A DNA stretch of 64,000 bases. Source: Acanthosoma haemorrhoidale. Lineage: Eukaryota; Arthropoda; Insecta; Hemiptera; Acanthosomatidae. Made by a program: the position numbers and the translations under genes. Location of the stretch: contig OV884009.1 of the NCBI GenBank assembly GCA_930367205.1, positions 102,321,189 to 102,385,188 on the forward strand, written 5' to 3'. Below the pieces are notes generated by a model that did not search any database, had not been told where the DNA came from, and was given only the letters and a program-made list of their open reading frames with translations. Positions 1-11,069 of the stretch are shown in pieces; the stretch's first letter is position 1, and every line of letters begins with the position of its first letter.

Positions 1-2262
1 GTTTTTATATATAAATTGAAAAGAATTAGAATTTTCACCTTTATGGTATTTTCTTTCTTTGGTTGAAAATATCCAATATCACTTTTTACAGTTTGTTGAA
101 AAAAACCTAATATTTTAACTGAAAATGGTTTAATGAATTGTAATGAAGCTATTTATGTAAAGGAATAGGCAAGTTTTTTCTTTAATTTATTTGCTTTGAT
201 ATCAAAAGGCGGTGCATAAGTTTCTTTTAGACATTTGTATCAAATAACTATTTCAAGCAGTAATAAAAATCTCGATCATCAAAGTTAGTGTGATGTAATT
301 TCATTTAGTAAATCTCATAATCTGACAGCTAACAAATTTATTTCAATGTCTTATATTTTAAGTCACAGATGTGATTAGGTTAGTTGCACTGACTTAATCA
401 CAAATTCTTAGTAAACATTTGTTTAACGAGTTGTTATACAGATCTTCAAACGTCTTATACAAAAATTGAACATTTAGTTTATCACTACAGTATGGGAATT
501 GATGAATGAATTTTATGTTGCAATGACTATTAGTTGTGTTCAATCAAATCAAGAACTTTATTAGTAAACATTCCCTTTTACCTAAAATCCCTGTGCTCAA
601 TTACATTCCAAAAGATTGACAGGAATACAACAGAATTCTAAAAACTTATATCTTATGACTTTGAATGTCTGAAGTTTCCATAATTAAGTAGATCTTTTAT
701 TTAAAACAGAAATAATGAGAATAGAATAAAGGAAATAGATAATTAATATGACAAATGTACTTTAATCATGACATAAACATTTTAGGTACAACAATGAATT
801 TCAGTAAGTAGTTAATTTCATACTATGTAAATTATTTAAATTACTGACTTCATTTATATATTATATTTGCATATAGTTACAGAAAAACATGAATTTTAAA
901 AAGTTAAACTATTGCCTGGTATACACATAGAAATATAGAAAATTAATGTTCATAACATTTTTAAAATATTTTATCATGAAGTTATGGTTTAAATAATATA
1001 CTATTCTGAAATGCTGGAAACCATAACATTACATACAAACAAATAAAAAATAACTTGATTCCTAAAAGTGATAAATAAATATTAGTAAATTCTCCTCCTC
1101 TTTTTTTTTTTTTTTTTTTTCTGATGCCATTTTAGTGTTAAGATCCTTCATAACAAGAGAACAGAAACACTGCCTTGTTTACAATTAGGAATGGTGTATT
1201 TATTACCAGTGAAACTTTGAAATATTAATTAAAGTTTATTCCTTTTAATTGTTAACATTTCAATACTTCTTCAATAATGGAATGCATGAATTGTTATAAT
1301 ATATCAATGATTAACTGAAATGCCAGATTTTTTGTACATTATTTGTGATTAAATAAAACGAACTATTAAAGATTTTACGATTTACCAAACTTTATATGAA
1401 ATTCTTCAGAATTATTATTAAATATGGACAGTTATTAGTATCCAACAACTTTTTCTTGTCGAATACTTTGCAAAGGGTTTTGCAGGAGCATAAAATGTTT
1501 TCTCAACCCAATATAAAAATCTAACATAAATGAGCTCTTATAAATAATAATAGTAGATAAATTTTATTTGCATCAATAAATCAATTGAAATATTTCATAC
1601 CATTGAATAAACTTAAAAAAAATATTTTTTTCTTTAAACATTACATATATTATTTCACTTAAGGCCTAAAAACTAAAAAGGAAACAATATTACTTATATT
1701 ACAAAAATTATGTATAAGCTATGCTTCATGATGGTTAGGAAACTATCAAAAAGTTAACCAATATTAATTATGCAGGTAATTTTTTAGTCTCCAATTATTT
1801 CAATAAATTTATTCTCAATATAATTGACATGATGACATAATTTCAACAAACCCTTGAGTAACTCACGGATGTGAAATGACTTTTCAGTGATTTTTTTGGG
1901 GGATATTCTAAAAACACATAACCACACCATTGATCACTGAATCGCCTGGAATAAGCTAGGTAGACAAAACCATTTTATTCCACAATTTGATTGTTCTCGT
2001 TATGATGAATAATATTTTGTTGTTTTATTGAATAATTAAGCATTTTTGATAATTTAGAAGCTTGGGGAATATATATATTAAAAAACTTAAGTCTTAAATA
2101 AAAAATGTATTTAAAAAAAATCAGTATTGTTATAACAAGAAAATTATGTACACAATTAACACAGCAGAAATTATACAATAAAATTTACTCATAGTACTTG
2201 TAATTTAGATTATAGAAATAAACAACATAAAATTAAACTAGCAAATATAATAATACTCAAGA
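1..2262. other. AT-rich non-coding stretch
   Basis: No exon, RNA gene or recognisable transposon was found on either strand. The sequence is strongly AT-rich with stops in all frames. The only landmark is a homopolymer of T at 1101-1120. A 67-codon minus ORF at 1975-2178 is low-complexity and looks accidental. Confidence 0.6.
1101..1120. repeat. poly-T tract
   Basis: A run of 20 T bases follows a short CT-rich stretch. It could be the reverse complement of a retroposed poly-A tail, but no recognisable retrocopy lies beside it. Confidence 0.9.
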
Positions 2263-3010
2263 CTAATAACTATCATCACATGACTCAACAATCCCACAAT
2301 TAGACGAATCAGGTACTAAATAATCTTCATTGTCAGACGGATAAACATCACTTGCTACCAGATGTGTGGGTATTGAAGGCAGGAGAATTAAATTAGAACT
2401 TCCACCGGTAATTTCTCGGTTCTCTTTCTAGGCACTTCTCGGAGTGAGTTGATTACAAGGATCGGACATTATCAAAAGCATATTCAACAAATGTATATTA
2501 GTAGAAATTACATTTTTGAAAAAGTGAACACACAATCTAAAAAAAATAAATTAAAAAATATTGGGGATCGATGTAGTACTCAATTATATATCATTGTACA
2601 GCTTAAGATTGTTATTATGCAATATTAAACAAATTAGCCTGGATACATGTGGATAAAACAAAATGTACACGTTGAAAAATTTAAAACGAAAAAAAATATT
2701 ACAATTTTTATGTAGTTTTTCAAAACCTATTATAACACATATTTTCTCTCATTTTGATCAAATTTTAAATGAAAAAAAAAATACTTACCCTCTAAAGTAA
2801 AATCACAGGAACAATAATATTCTTCACTTCAACCACTTCTGACTCATTGCTCTGGAATGTCTGTTTTAATCATTACCTTGAATTGTAAGCTATGTTGTAG
2901 GGGGCTTTTATTGTCATGGGATTATCAATCAATCGATTAATTGACTTTTGTCCACTTAGCTTGTACTGAGCGATTCGCTGTGCAGCGGTTGCAATCCATT
3001 CATTGAATTA
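2263..3010 (-). other. coding-like fragments, unassigned
   Basis: Three short minus-strand stretches look more protein-like than their surroundings. One around 3000-2876 is followed by a donor-like GTAATG. One around 2850-2790 is followed by a good donor GTAAGT. A third opens near 2434 and reads about 56 codons, acidic near its end, to a TAG at 2263-2265. They could be exons of a small gene or a decayed element. I could not join them in one frame: the first candidate intron would be only about 17 bases, and stops interrupt the frames. No family was recognised. Confidence 0.2.
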
Positions 3011-3630
3011 TTTGAGGAACTTTTATTACTAAGATATAATGAAAACAAGTAAAAAAAAATATTTACATTTATATCAAACAGAACTAATTAATTAAACAAT
3101 ATGTAAATGGGATGGTTCACATAAAACATACATGTACCTTTGTATATATCATACTTAAGTACCTTTATTATTTCTTATGAAATTGACAGAAATTATTTTG
3201 AATAAATCCATTATTATGAATAATGTGCACAAAATTTTATGCTTTGAATAAATTTAATTAATTATGAAATTAATATATATTTAATTAATTTTGAATATTA
3301 CTTACTATTATTTATACCAAAATAATGAAGTACAATCATCATTCCTTTATTTTTGTCGTAAATACTTATTATTGGGACCCCCCTAAGAAAATACACTAAT
3401 CTATTCATGTAAATACTTAATAGATGATTGTTTTGCAATGTTATGATTATGAATAGATATTATAAATGGGTCTTTAGCAATTTATTTATGTTATATTTTT
3501 CTAATGAAATGATTATTAGTGTTAAGAAGATAATAAAATGTATATAAATGTTACATAATCCTTGGTTAGGATAAATTGACGTTTCCTACTTTGACATTTG
3601 GTGTAATGAATCAATGTATAATTTTAACGA

Positions 3631-3656
3631 TGTGTGTGTGTGTGTGTGTGTGTGTG
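3631..3656. repeat. (TG)13 microsatellite
   Basis: Thirteen uninterrupted TG units lie in otherwise unique AT-rich DNA. Confidence 0.95.
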
Positions 3657-5149
3657 TTTTATTTCATTTTTATAATTGGAAAGATTTATTTATTATGAAA
3701 AAATCTCAATTCATCATTCACATGCAATCGTATGACAATATTTATAAATGTATTGAACAAATTTTTTACTATAAATTTATAGAATTTATAAAGTTCATTC
3801 CTTTTATTACTTCAAAGGAAGTCTTTAAAAAATGTGAACCCAGAAAAAATGTCATTGCATTTAGGACAGTAGGAGTTTTCCAAAATATATGATGATTATT
3901 GTATTACATTTAAAAGTATTAATTTATTCATATTTATACAAAAGCTGTCATTAATGTTAAAAGTAAAGCTCAACTTTTTCCTATAGCAGTGAAATATATT
4001 TCTAAATTGATTCCTATTTCTGATATTAATTTTTATAATTAACTTTAATTTATATTTTATACTGTTTCATTGGTTGTATAATTACATTTCATGGAACTCA
4101 GTGACATCTGTAAATAAATTTTTAATGTAGTTATTACAAATATAATATTAAATGTAAAATTCAATGTAATATTTTTAAATTTGAAAAGTTCCAGAACTTA
4201 ATGTGCAAATCTTATTATATTGTGTTGTTTAAAATGATTCATATTTCCTGATGACTGTGTTCAAGTAAAGAAACATAAATAGCAGTTGAAAACAAAAATG
4301 TTTTAAGAATTATTAATTTTAAGAATTTTTATTTTCTAGCTAGTCATAAAAAAAATAAAAAATGATGCCTCCAATTAGTAACTAAATTACATGCAGTTAA
4401 TTGCTTCTATTAAGTCGCAAATTTGCTGCTCAATAAATTATTCTGTGAATTCATACTTGAAAAATGATGCTCATACCTAACTTATGTTTATTTGTAAAAT
4501 AAAAGTGTTTTACAACTTATATGACTTTTAATTTATTTATCAGCTCACAGATGATTTAGAGATTACTTTAATTATGGTATGAAGTAATATCATAAGTCAT
4601 GTTGGTATAGTCTTAAGCTAGTTCCAAGTGCACGGGATATACAATGGCTTAAATTGGGGGAAAAACCTAACCATCAGTCAAGATGTTGACCAACTTACTG
4701 ATCCCGATTACAGGGCCTTAGCTATTCCTGTAATAAATCATTATGGCGACTAAATGACAGTGCTACTCTATTGCCATTAATTTTTACAAACAAACCACTT
4801 CTTTAAGAATACGAGTCCTTCATTCATGTCTTCTTCCTTCTCCTAAACATTGTGAGTTTTATTTTCATAAACATAAAAATGAATAAGTAGGCTACAAATG
4901 GTGACCTGATGAAATGAAATATATTTTCAACTCATAAAAAATAATTAAGTGCTATTAATTATCAACCAACTGTTCATAAAAAATAACTATTTTTCTATTA
5001 TATTGAGTAGGGTATAAATTTAAGATTTCAAAGTCCTGGTCAATAGTATGTATTACATATTGGGACTTTTATGGTTTATAATCACAAACAATGAAATCGT
5101 GTTCTCAACTTTAACTTGACCACTGATATACCAGCAGGAAAAACATGAT

Positions 5150-5280
5150 GATATTATTCATGGTAATTTTATTTGATGACCCTTTAATGCCAAACATTAA
5201 AGCAATCCCATGACAAATAATAAAGTGTCATTGATTATTTCATTACTGAGTAGCTAAAAAAAACCCAATCCTATCATGTT
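5150..5280. repeat. dispersed repeat related to 19.0-19.4 kb
   Basis: The stretch around 5170-5240 holds a core reading approximately AAAGCAATCCCATGA, then AATAATAAAG, then GTCATTGATTA. The same core, diverged, occurs twice near 19050-19100 and 19280-19340. This marks a dispersed repeat family with no coding content. Boundaries are estimated by eye. Confidence 0.4.
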
Positions 5281-5340
5281 AAAGATATCAACGTCCTAGG
5301 TAGGCTTTATAATATGTATTGTATAAGGTTGAAACATATG

Positions 5341-5600
5341 AAATGTCAGTCCCTAGGGTATGAGACAAATGAAAGAAAAAACAAACTTTAACAATATTAT
5401 TTTTATTCAAAATAACTTCCGTTAGCTTCAATATATTTATTCCAAGCCGAACAAGATTTTTTATCATTTTTCAAAGAAACTTTTTGGCTTTCAATCTATA
5501 AGTTCAAGAAATGAAAATTTGACCTCATTTTTCATTATGGAATATTTTGTTTTTTAAAAATGCCTCAAACACTCTGAAAAAATGATAGTCAGTAGTGACA
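5341..5600 (-). mobile_element. mariner-like 3' end, truncated
   Basis: Read on the minus strand, about 5600 to 5440 encodes a broken mariner transposase C-terminus. The DYHFF motif containing the third catalytic Asp is recognisable near 5600, and the typical tail ending in IEANGSYFE lies before a stop near 5420. One or more frameshifts separate these parts. Downstream, 5341-5366 (reading CAGTCCCTAGGGTATGAGAC on the plus strand) is a plausible terminal inverted repeat. The N-terminal two thirds of the transposase is missing: upstream the sequence turns directly into gypsy pol on the same strand. Confidence 0.6.
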
Positions 5601-7486
5601 CCCGGTGTAAGCATTTCTGTTGGTATTTCGAAAATGTGTGATGCACACAGTTGATGGACTTCTTCATTAATGAATACATCTGGTTTACTTCATGGGTGCC
5701 CTTGATAACAGTCAACATTTTCGTTGTCAGATCCTTTCTTAAACTGAACGGTGTAATCAAACCATGCTAAGAAGGAAGCATAACGCAGTAAGCGAGCAGA
5801 GGTCATTTTCGGTAACTTATTTTTTTTGGTGAAAATTTTGGGTTAACGGTTGGTTATCCGTGATGAGAGTGAAACGTCGCCCATACAGAAAATCGAAAAA
5901 ATGATCAACAGCAAAAACTATGGCTAAAGCCTCTCTGTCAAGTTGCGAGTAATTCTGCTCTGCCTTCGATAACGAACGTGATGCGAATGCTATAGGTCGT
6001 TCTACCTCGTTGATAACATGAGCGAGTACAGCCGCTATTTCCATCGGGCTAGCATCGGTCGTTAGAGTAACTGGTAGATCTGGGCTAAATGGAATAATCA
6101 CTCTGTCACTTGCTATCTCATTTTTGAGTTTTATAAATGCTGCTTCGCATTCCGTGGACCAAACATATTTCTGATGTTTACCTAGTAACTTGCACAGGGG
6201 GTAACTCAAGGATGACAGGTTTGGCAAGAACCGAGAATAATATGTCACCCATAAAACGCTGTAGATCTGGTACGTTCACTGGTCTGGGCATGTCGATAAC
6301 TGCCTTTATTTTTGAAAAAGATTTCGATATTCGATTGTGCTCTACTACATGACCAAGATATTCTATTTTCGTTTTGAAAAACGTGCATTTGTTTTTATTC
6401 AGATGAAGGTCATACTTTTTTAACCTCTTGAGGCAAGCAAGTAGGTTTATTTTGCATTCGTCTTCTGATTCGCCGTGTACAATTATGTCGTCGAAATATG
6501 CTATGGTTTTGTTAACCCTTTTAATATCTTATCTATGACCCGGTTGAATTCTGCCGGTGCGGTTTTGATGCCGAAGCTTAATCTGTTTATACGATAAGTT
6601 CCACGGTGTGTGGTAATGGTTTGGATAATGCTGGATTTTTTTGTCTGTTTTCAGGTGTAAGTAAGCTTTAAACAAGTCTAATCGACAAAAATACCTTGTC
6701 TTTCGGAGGCTATTTAGCACCCCATAAATTTTCTTTATTGGGTAATTGGTATTTACCAAGAGGTCATTTACCCCCACCTTATAATCTACCCACAGTCTAA
6801 CTGTGCCATCACCTTTGGGTATAACTACCAAGGGGGACCCCCAATCGCTTGTCGGTGCTTTAGATATTATACCTGCTGCCTCGAGTGAGTCTAATTCGAT
6901 TTCAACCTTTTCCCGCAGTGCGTATGGGACATTTCTTTCTGGAGTATAACTAGGTTTTGCATTTTTACGGAGTTGCAGTGTAATAATAAAATCTGGCTCA
7001 CGTCCAAGTTTTTGGACAAAGATTTCAGGGAAAAGGTGTTCAATATCCGTTACGTTGTTGATTGATAATGGTTTCAGGGAAATGTTGACTGTTTTGTTCT
7101 CTTTGTCTATGTCTTGTAAGTTTATTTGCAAGTGTCTAATCCACATTCGTCCCAGCAAGGGGGCATAACCATCAGGGACCACATACAGGTCTTCATAAGA
7201 TACAGTGTTCTTATATTCCACTTTTACTTTTGTTTTGCCGAGGGGTCGAAAAACGTTGTCTGTATAAGATTTCTTTCATTTTTAGATAATTTTCAAACCC
7301 CTGTTTGTAAAATTTGAAATCCTCTTCCTTATGATTGAAGTTTTCGAAAGGAGGAATGTTAGATACATTTGTGACAGATGGTCAAGAGTCTTGGCTAGAA
7401 CGACTTTGTTGAACTAATTGTGCGAGAAAAGCCCGATGGTTTTGATTCATAGCGTCGATTAATAACTTTAATTGATCTCCGTCCAT
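5600..7486 (-). pseudogene. Ty3/gypsy gag-pol remnant (deleted, frameshifted)
   Basis: On the minus strand a gag-like start codon at 7486-7484 opens about 34 codons to a stop. Short gag pieces follow, and the sequence then jumps directly into the protease/RT linker (from about 7221). Most of gag and part of protease have therefore been deleted. RT follows: the first catalytic Asp is present in LDLFKAY near 6680, and YFDD is present at 6487-6498 in another frame. The RNase H region (6248-5817) has recognisable TTDAS, RPIAFASRSLS and REALAIV motifs and ends near TDNQPLT. After a frameshift the RT/RH-to-integrase linker runs on to about 5600, where mariner sequence takes over. Integrase is absent. 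The element is dead. Confidence 0.85.
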
Positions 7487-7597
7487 TTTGATTGATGTTG
7501 TCGGAAAAGGTGTGAACAATTGTCGGAGGTCAACAATTGTCGGGGGGCGTCACTAGGGGAGTGCCTGATCACTCTAGCCCTGGTGACAAGTGCGGAT

Positions 7598-8400
7598 TGT
7601 TGTAGTTAATAACATGGACCATGTTCCATGTAGGCGTTAATATCTGACTCCATTTATTGATAGGAATGTGTCCCGACAAGACACTGTGTTCAGGATGAGG
7701 TTCAGAGGTTCATAAAGAATAAGACCAGTTTTCAGAGTTCGAGCGAGAGATCGGCAGCGTAATAGGTACAAGTCGTCAGAGGTCTGCTAGAGGCTGTGAG
7801 GCAAAGTGCCGTCGTAGAGGTGTGGTATAGAGAGAGTAGACTAGCGGAAGATTCCCAGGGCCTACCAGGGCCAAGTGGCCCTGGTGTAAAGTGACCGGAA
7901 GTGCGGCTGTGGAGACTAAGAGACAGAGTGTCGAGTGAGCCTACCAGGGCCAAGTGGCCCTGGTGTAAAGTGACAAGAAGTGCGGCTGTGGAGACTAAGA
8001 GACAGAGTGACTCAGGGCGAAAACCCCTTGATATAAATACCCGTGCCCTTCCCTGCCGGGAGGCGGAGCCTGTGTGCAGGTGGTCTGGTTTGTTATCCCT
8101 GGGTCCAAAAGTGTGTGCTTTATGGTTTCCCGCCTCCCAAGCTACGTGACTAAGCTGTTCCTAGCATGATTTTATGACCACGGGACGTGACTGCAGGTCT
8201 ATTTTAAGGGGCGGTGAGGCCTACCCTAGGTTTTATTGCCGTACCCTCGATGTTACTTGTCTATATCTGCCGACCTCTCTATGATTTATTGCAAGAAGTT
8301 TACACAGATTTGCATTTCTATTATAATACATTATGAACCAGAGTGTAGGGTAATTTACATATATAGTTAGCGATTCGCTACATATCGCTACAGATGTATA
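7598..8400 (-). mobile_element. gypsy-type LTR of the element at 5.6-7.5 kb
   Basis: This is the GC-richer block just upstream (minus sense) of the gag start. On the plus strand it begins TGTTGTAGTTAATAACATGG, so the minus-strand LTR ends in CA, and an untranslated leader of about 110 bases separates it from the gag ATG. A minus-strand TATA-like GTATTTATATCAAGG lies near 8025-8040. A related LTR lies at 44.04-44.9 kb: both share a block reading approximately CCGACA..ACTGTGTTCAGGA and the adjacent leader-side CCTGGTG block. The outer boundary (about 8400) is a guess, because no flanking duplication was found. Confidence 0.6.
7861..8009. repeat. 79-bp tandem duplication with palindromes
   Basis: Two near-identical copies (7861-7930 and 7940-8009, period 79) lie inside the gypsy LTR. 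Each opens with a perfect 9-bp inverted repeat, ACCAGGGCC and GGCCCTGGT around an AAGT loop. The copies differ at only two bases of the shared part (ACCGG versus ACAAG). The duplication lies just upstream of the TATA-like box near 8032 on the plus strand, which is downstream of the promoter in minus-strand sense. Confidence 0.9.
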
Positions 8401-8554
8401 GAATAATAATAAAAAAAAACGATATAATATGTATGATAATTAAGATTTGTAACTCACAGTAGTCCAACAAGACCTCAAAGCAGGTATGTTTGTACTGGAT
8501 AGATCCTGTACCGTCACTGTTTAGTCTGGCTTATGTCACTTTAACGCACCTCTT

Positions 8555-8830
8555 TTTACCTCGTCGCCAATTGTTGGGTTTTCAGTCAAGTATTTAACAC
8601 AGTTACTGAGTACACTTTTATTCAACATCACATTGATTAACCTTGATTACTATATCTATCCGGAGTAGGTTACATCAGTGGTCACATATCAGGGTTACAA
8701 GAATATGTGAGACATCTTCAACAACTTAATTTTTCCCTTTTATGAGAGGACAACTGAGAACCGACGAGCCTACTCAAACTGGTTACTAAACAATTGTGAC
8801 TACTTATACCGTCTTGCAGCAAAAGATTTC
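8555..8830 (-). mobile_element. second gypsy LTR end with primer-binding-like site
   Basis: On the minus strand an AATAAA-containing LTR tail (near 8620) runs to CCCAACA, whose end corresponds to plus position 8574. It is followed immediately by ATTGGCGACGAGG, the kind of sequence found just downstream of 5' LTRs in arthropod Ty3/gypsy elements. The internal region that should follow is missing; after some 40 bases unrelated sequence begins. It is a different LTR family from the one at 7.6-8.4 kb. The upstream boundary is uncertain. Confidence 0.5.
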
Positions 8831-8839
8831 GAATAGCTT

Positions 8840-9813
8840 TCTAATTTGCTAATTCTTACCGGGTATATATCATTATTGTCGTTCAGTCCGAAAACGTTGA
8901 TAGATACACTGTTAAATTTTCAAAGTGTTTAATCTCTTTCAAAGTCGTCGGATAACCAATGCAATCTAACGTGTATCCTAAATGTACGTTATTCTATAAA
9001 ATTGTATCATTAGACCTAACGCTTGAATTTTGTATGGCATGCTTAAAGCATAAATTGTCGTTATAATTTCGCACACTTATTACAGCTTTTTTTTCTTCCA
9101 TTTTTTTAGGCAGTGGAATGTAACTCCGTACTTTTAGAGGGTTGTATTTAGTCACGTGTTCTGTGAGTAAATTGACCGATTTAAATGCCCAACGTCAGCC
9201 ACAATCTTGGTATTCTGTAATTTTATCAATCAGTTTTACATTTCTTCGCAGTATATACTAGTGTAAATCGGAGGATAAATCTGTAGTTTCATTTTAGTTT
9301 TAAAGTTAATAATATCAGATCGTTCCTCGGTCATAAGATCGTTTGTTGTTTTAATAAAAGTACATTCTACAGCAATATTTGTTTTAATGTTTTTCCACTT
9401 ATTTATTAATTCACTAAGTACACTATGAACTCACTCGATTTTACTTGAGAGAAATTGTTGAGTGTCAAACTGGTTTCTCGATTTTTTATAAATATATCTA
9501 CTACAGTGCCTCCACAGGCACTGACACTTGACTGTGACGTAAAATCCTCTAACTGCTGCAAAAATAAAGCCCGTTGATGAGATCTAAGCCGTTTGTAATT
9601 TGAAACGTGTTTAGGTTCAGTGAGGGGATAGCGATAAGTTTTCTCCGGGTAATTACCACTATTACTTGTTTGTATGGCCTCTGTCACTAACGGTTTATTA
9701 TTAAAATTTACAATCTGACTCTGCTTTATATGTCTGTTTAAATTTATTTTTATCCTTATATACGCGACTGCATAATCATGACCAATAATTAGAAGCAGCA
9801 GCAGTGGCTTCAA
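8840..9813 (-). pseudogene. degenerate ORF resembling the leader of Polinton-type PolB proteins
   Basis: A 135-codon open stretch (9813-9406) continues after a stop, with frameshifts, through about 8840. The later part carries a recognisable order of conserved blocks: a TKYNPLKV-type block near 9150-9120, then IPLPK..EKKAVISVRN near 9100-9060, CFKHAI near 9040, a YPTTLKEIKHFE block near 8950-8910, and a short block ending near 8840. From general knowledge this order is typical of the region preceding the DNA polymerase B domain in multicopy Polinton/adintovirus-like ORFs of invertebrates. The polymerase domain itself is not present. At least three frame breaks or stops make it non-functional. 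The assignment is by pattern memory, without a database search. Confidence 0.5.
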
Positions 9814-10957
9814 GGCGTTTGTGTCCGCTTAGTAGTTATGAAGAATGATCAACAAGGATATTACAAATGTGACATAAATAATACTTTTCACCCGTACTAC
9901 ATTTGCATCTACTATTATAAAATACGAGTAGCTTACCACACACCTCTCACAAAAAAGGAATTTTTTATCAAGTCAGTCTATCTGGCTATCTGATTTGTAT
10001 GATAATGAAATTACGTACAGCGTAAAAATACCTATAAACATAATAATAAAGTATCTATAAATAAAATAAAACTAACGATGTGATATGCACACGCACACAT
10101 GCTTAACTTCTCTTACAGTTCTACGAAACGTATTTTATACGTTTTTTTTTGCCTTTTCCATTACACCGAGCTGACCTAAAAATGAAATAGTTTTTGTTAT
10201 TGGATTGGTCAACAACTACATAAAATATTTACCACTTCTGTATTGCTCTATATCATCATGCGTAAACTGAGATGTATATATTATCTCGCTGGTAAAAAGA
10301 CGTTTATTTTTTATCACTTTTACCACAGTTAAGGGTAGTTAATATAGCGTCTCCAAATTTTGTATCTTATTTTTCTAGTTTCTAGTTTAATAAAATATGT
10401 TTTGCCAATCGCGAGTTCGTTCTCCTATGCTTGCATATTCTGGAAGGGAGTTGATTTTTTTTAAGAGGGCAGACATCTGCAATATAACATATATATAATA
10501 AGTGAAAAAAAACCTGACAAATATTAACCAGAAAATAATTAAATAAAATGATTATATAAACTTACTTTGTTAGCCGGCTAAGGGTTGGCTAAACTATCCT
10601 AAATGTAAAATAAGCGCTAGAGCTGTTACAGTTGACTGTTGTCTGGCTTACGATACCATGGTCTTTTATACCCAAAAAATGACTTATGCACAGCAGTAAA
10701 TCAGAGATGTCTACACCGCCTCCGTGTAGTGCGAATTTAAATACTAAAACCGGTTACAACTTAGTACAAATAAGTAGCGAATCACATAAGCAATGTTAGT
10801 ATACAATTAGGTCACTCACGGTTCATATAATGTACGCTTACGGCATCGTAGACTTTCAAGGGTTTACTTTTCAAGTAAGCTGTTATTAATTAAAGAACTG
10901 ACCGGCATAAACGTTACACTAACAGTTGGCACTGAAAATTTCGCGGACCTAACACAG

Positions 10958-10960
<3 letters not shown>
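9814..10960. other. non-coding stretch
   Basis: No gene was recognised. Composition is slightly less AT-rich than the first 5 kb, and the block lies between the PolB-leader remnant and the GA repeat. It may be further debris of the same insertion, but no conserved coding block was seen. Confidence 0.4.

Positions 10961-11029
<69 letters not shown>
10961..11029. repeat. (GA)n microsatellite
   Basis: About 34 uninterrupted GA units end in AGT and are followed by short TTTG units and a T run. Confidence 0.97.
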
Positions 11030-11031
<2 letters not shown>

Positions 11032-11069
11032 GTTTGTTTGTTTTTTTTTTCTTATTGTTCATAACATCC

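Larger units (their letters stand above)
3011..5340. other. AT-rich intergenic stretch
   Basis: No gene was recognised. It contains a TG microsatellite at 3631-3656 and, near its right end, copies of a dispersed repeat also seen around 19 kb. The 92-codon plus ORF beginning at 3614 is built on the microsatellite and is not considered real. Confidence 0.5.

Noticed and set aside
3614..3892. 92-codon plus ORF
   Set aside because: It is generated by the TG microsatellite and low-complexity sequence, with no family features.
7732..8149. ORFs on both strands in the 7.7-8.15 kb GC-rich block
   Set aside because: They lie within the LTR and its tandem duplication; the open frames follow from GC-rich repeated sequence.
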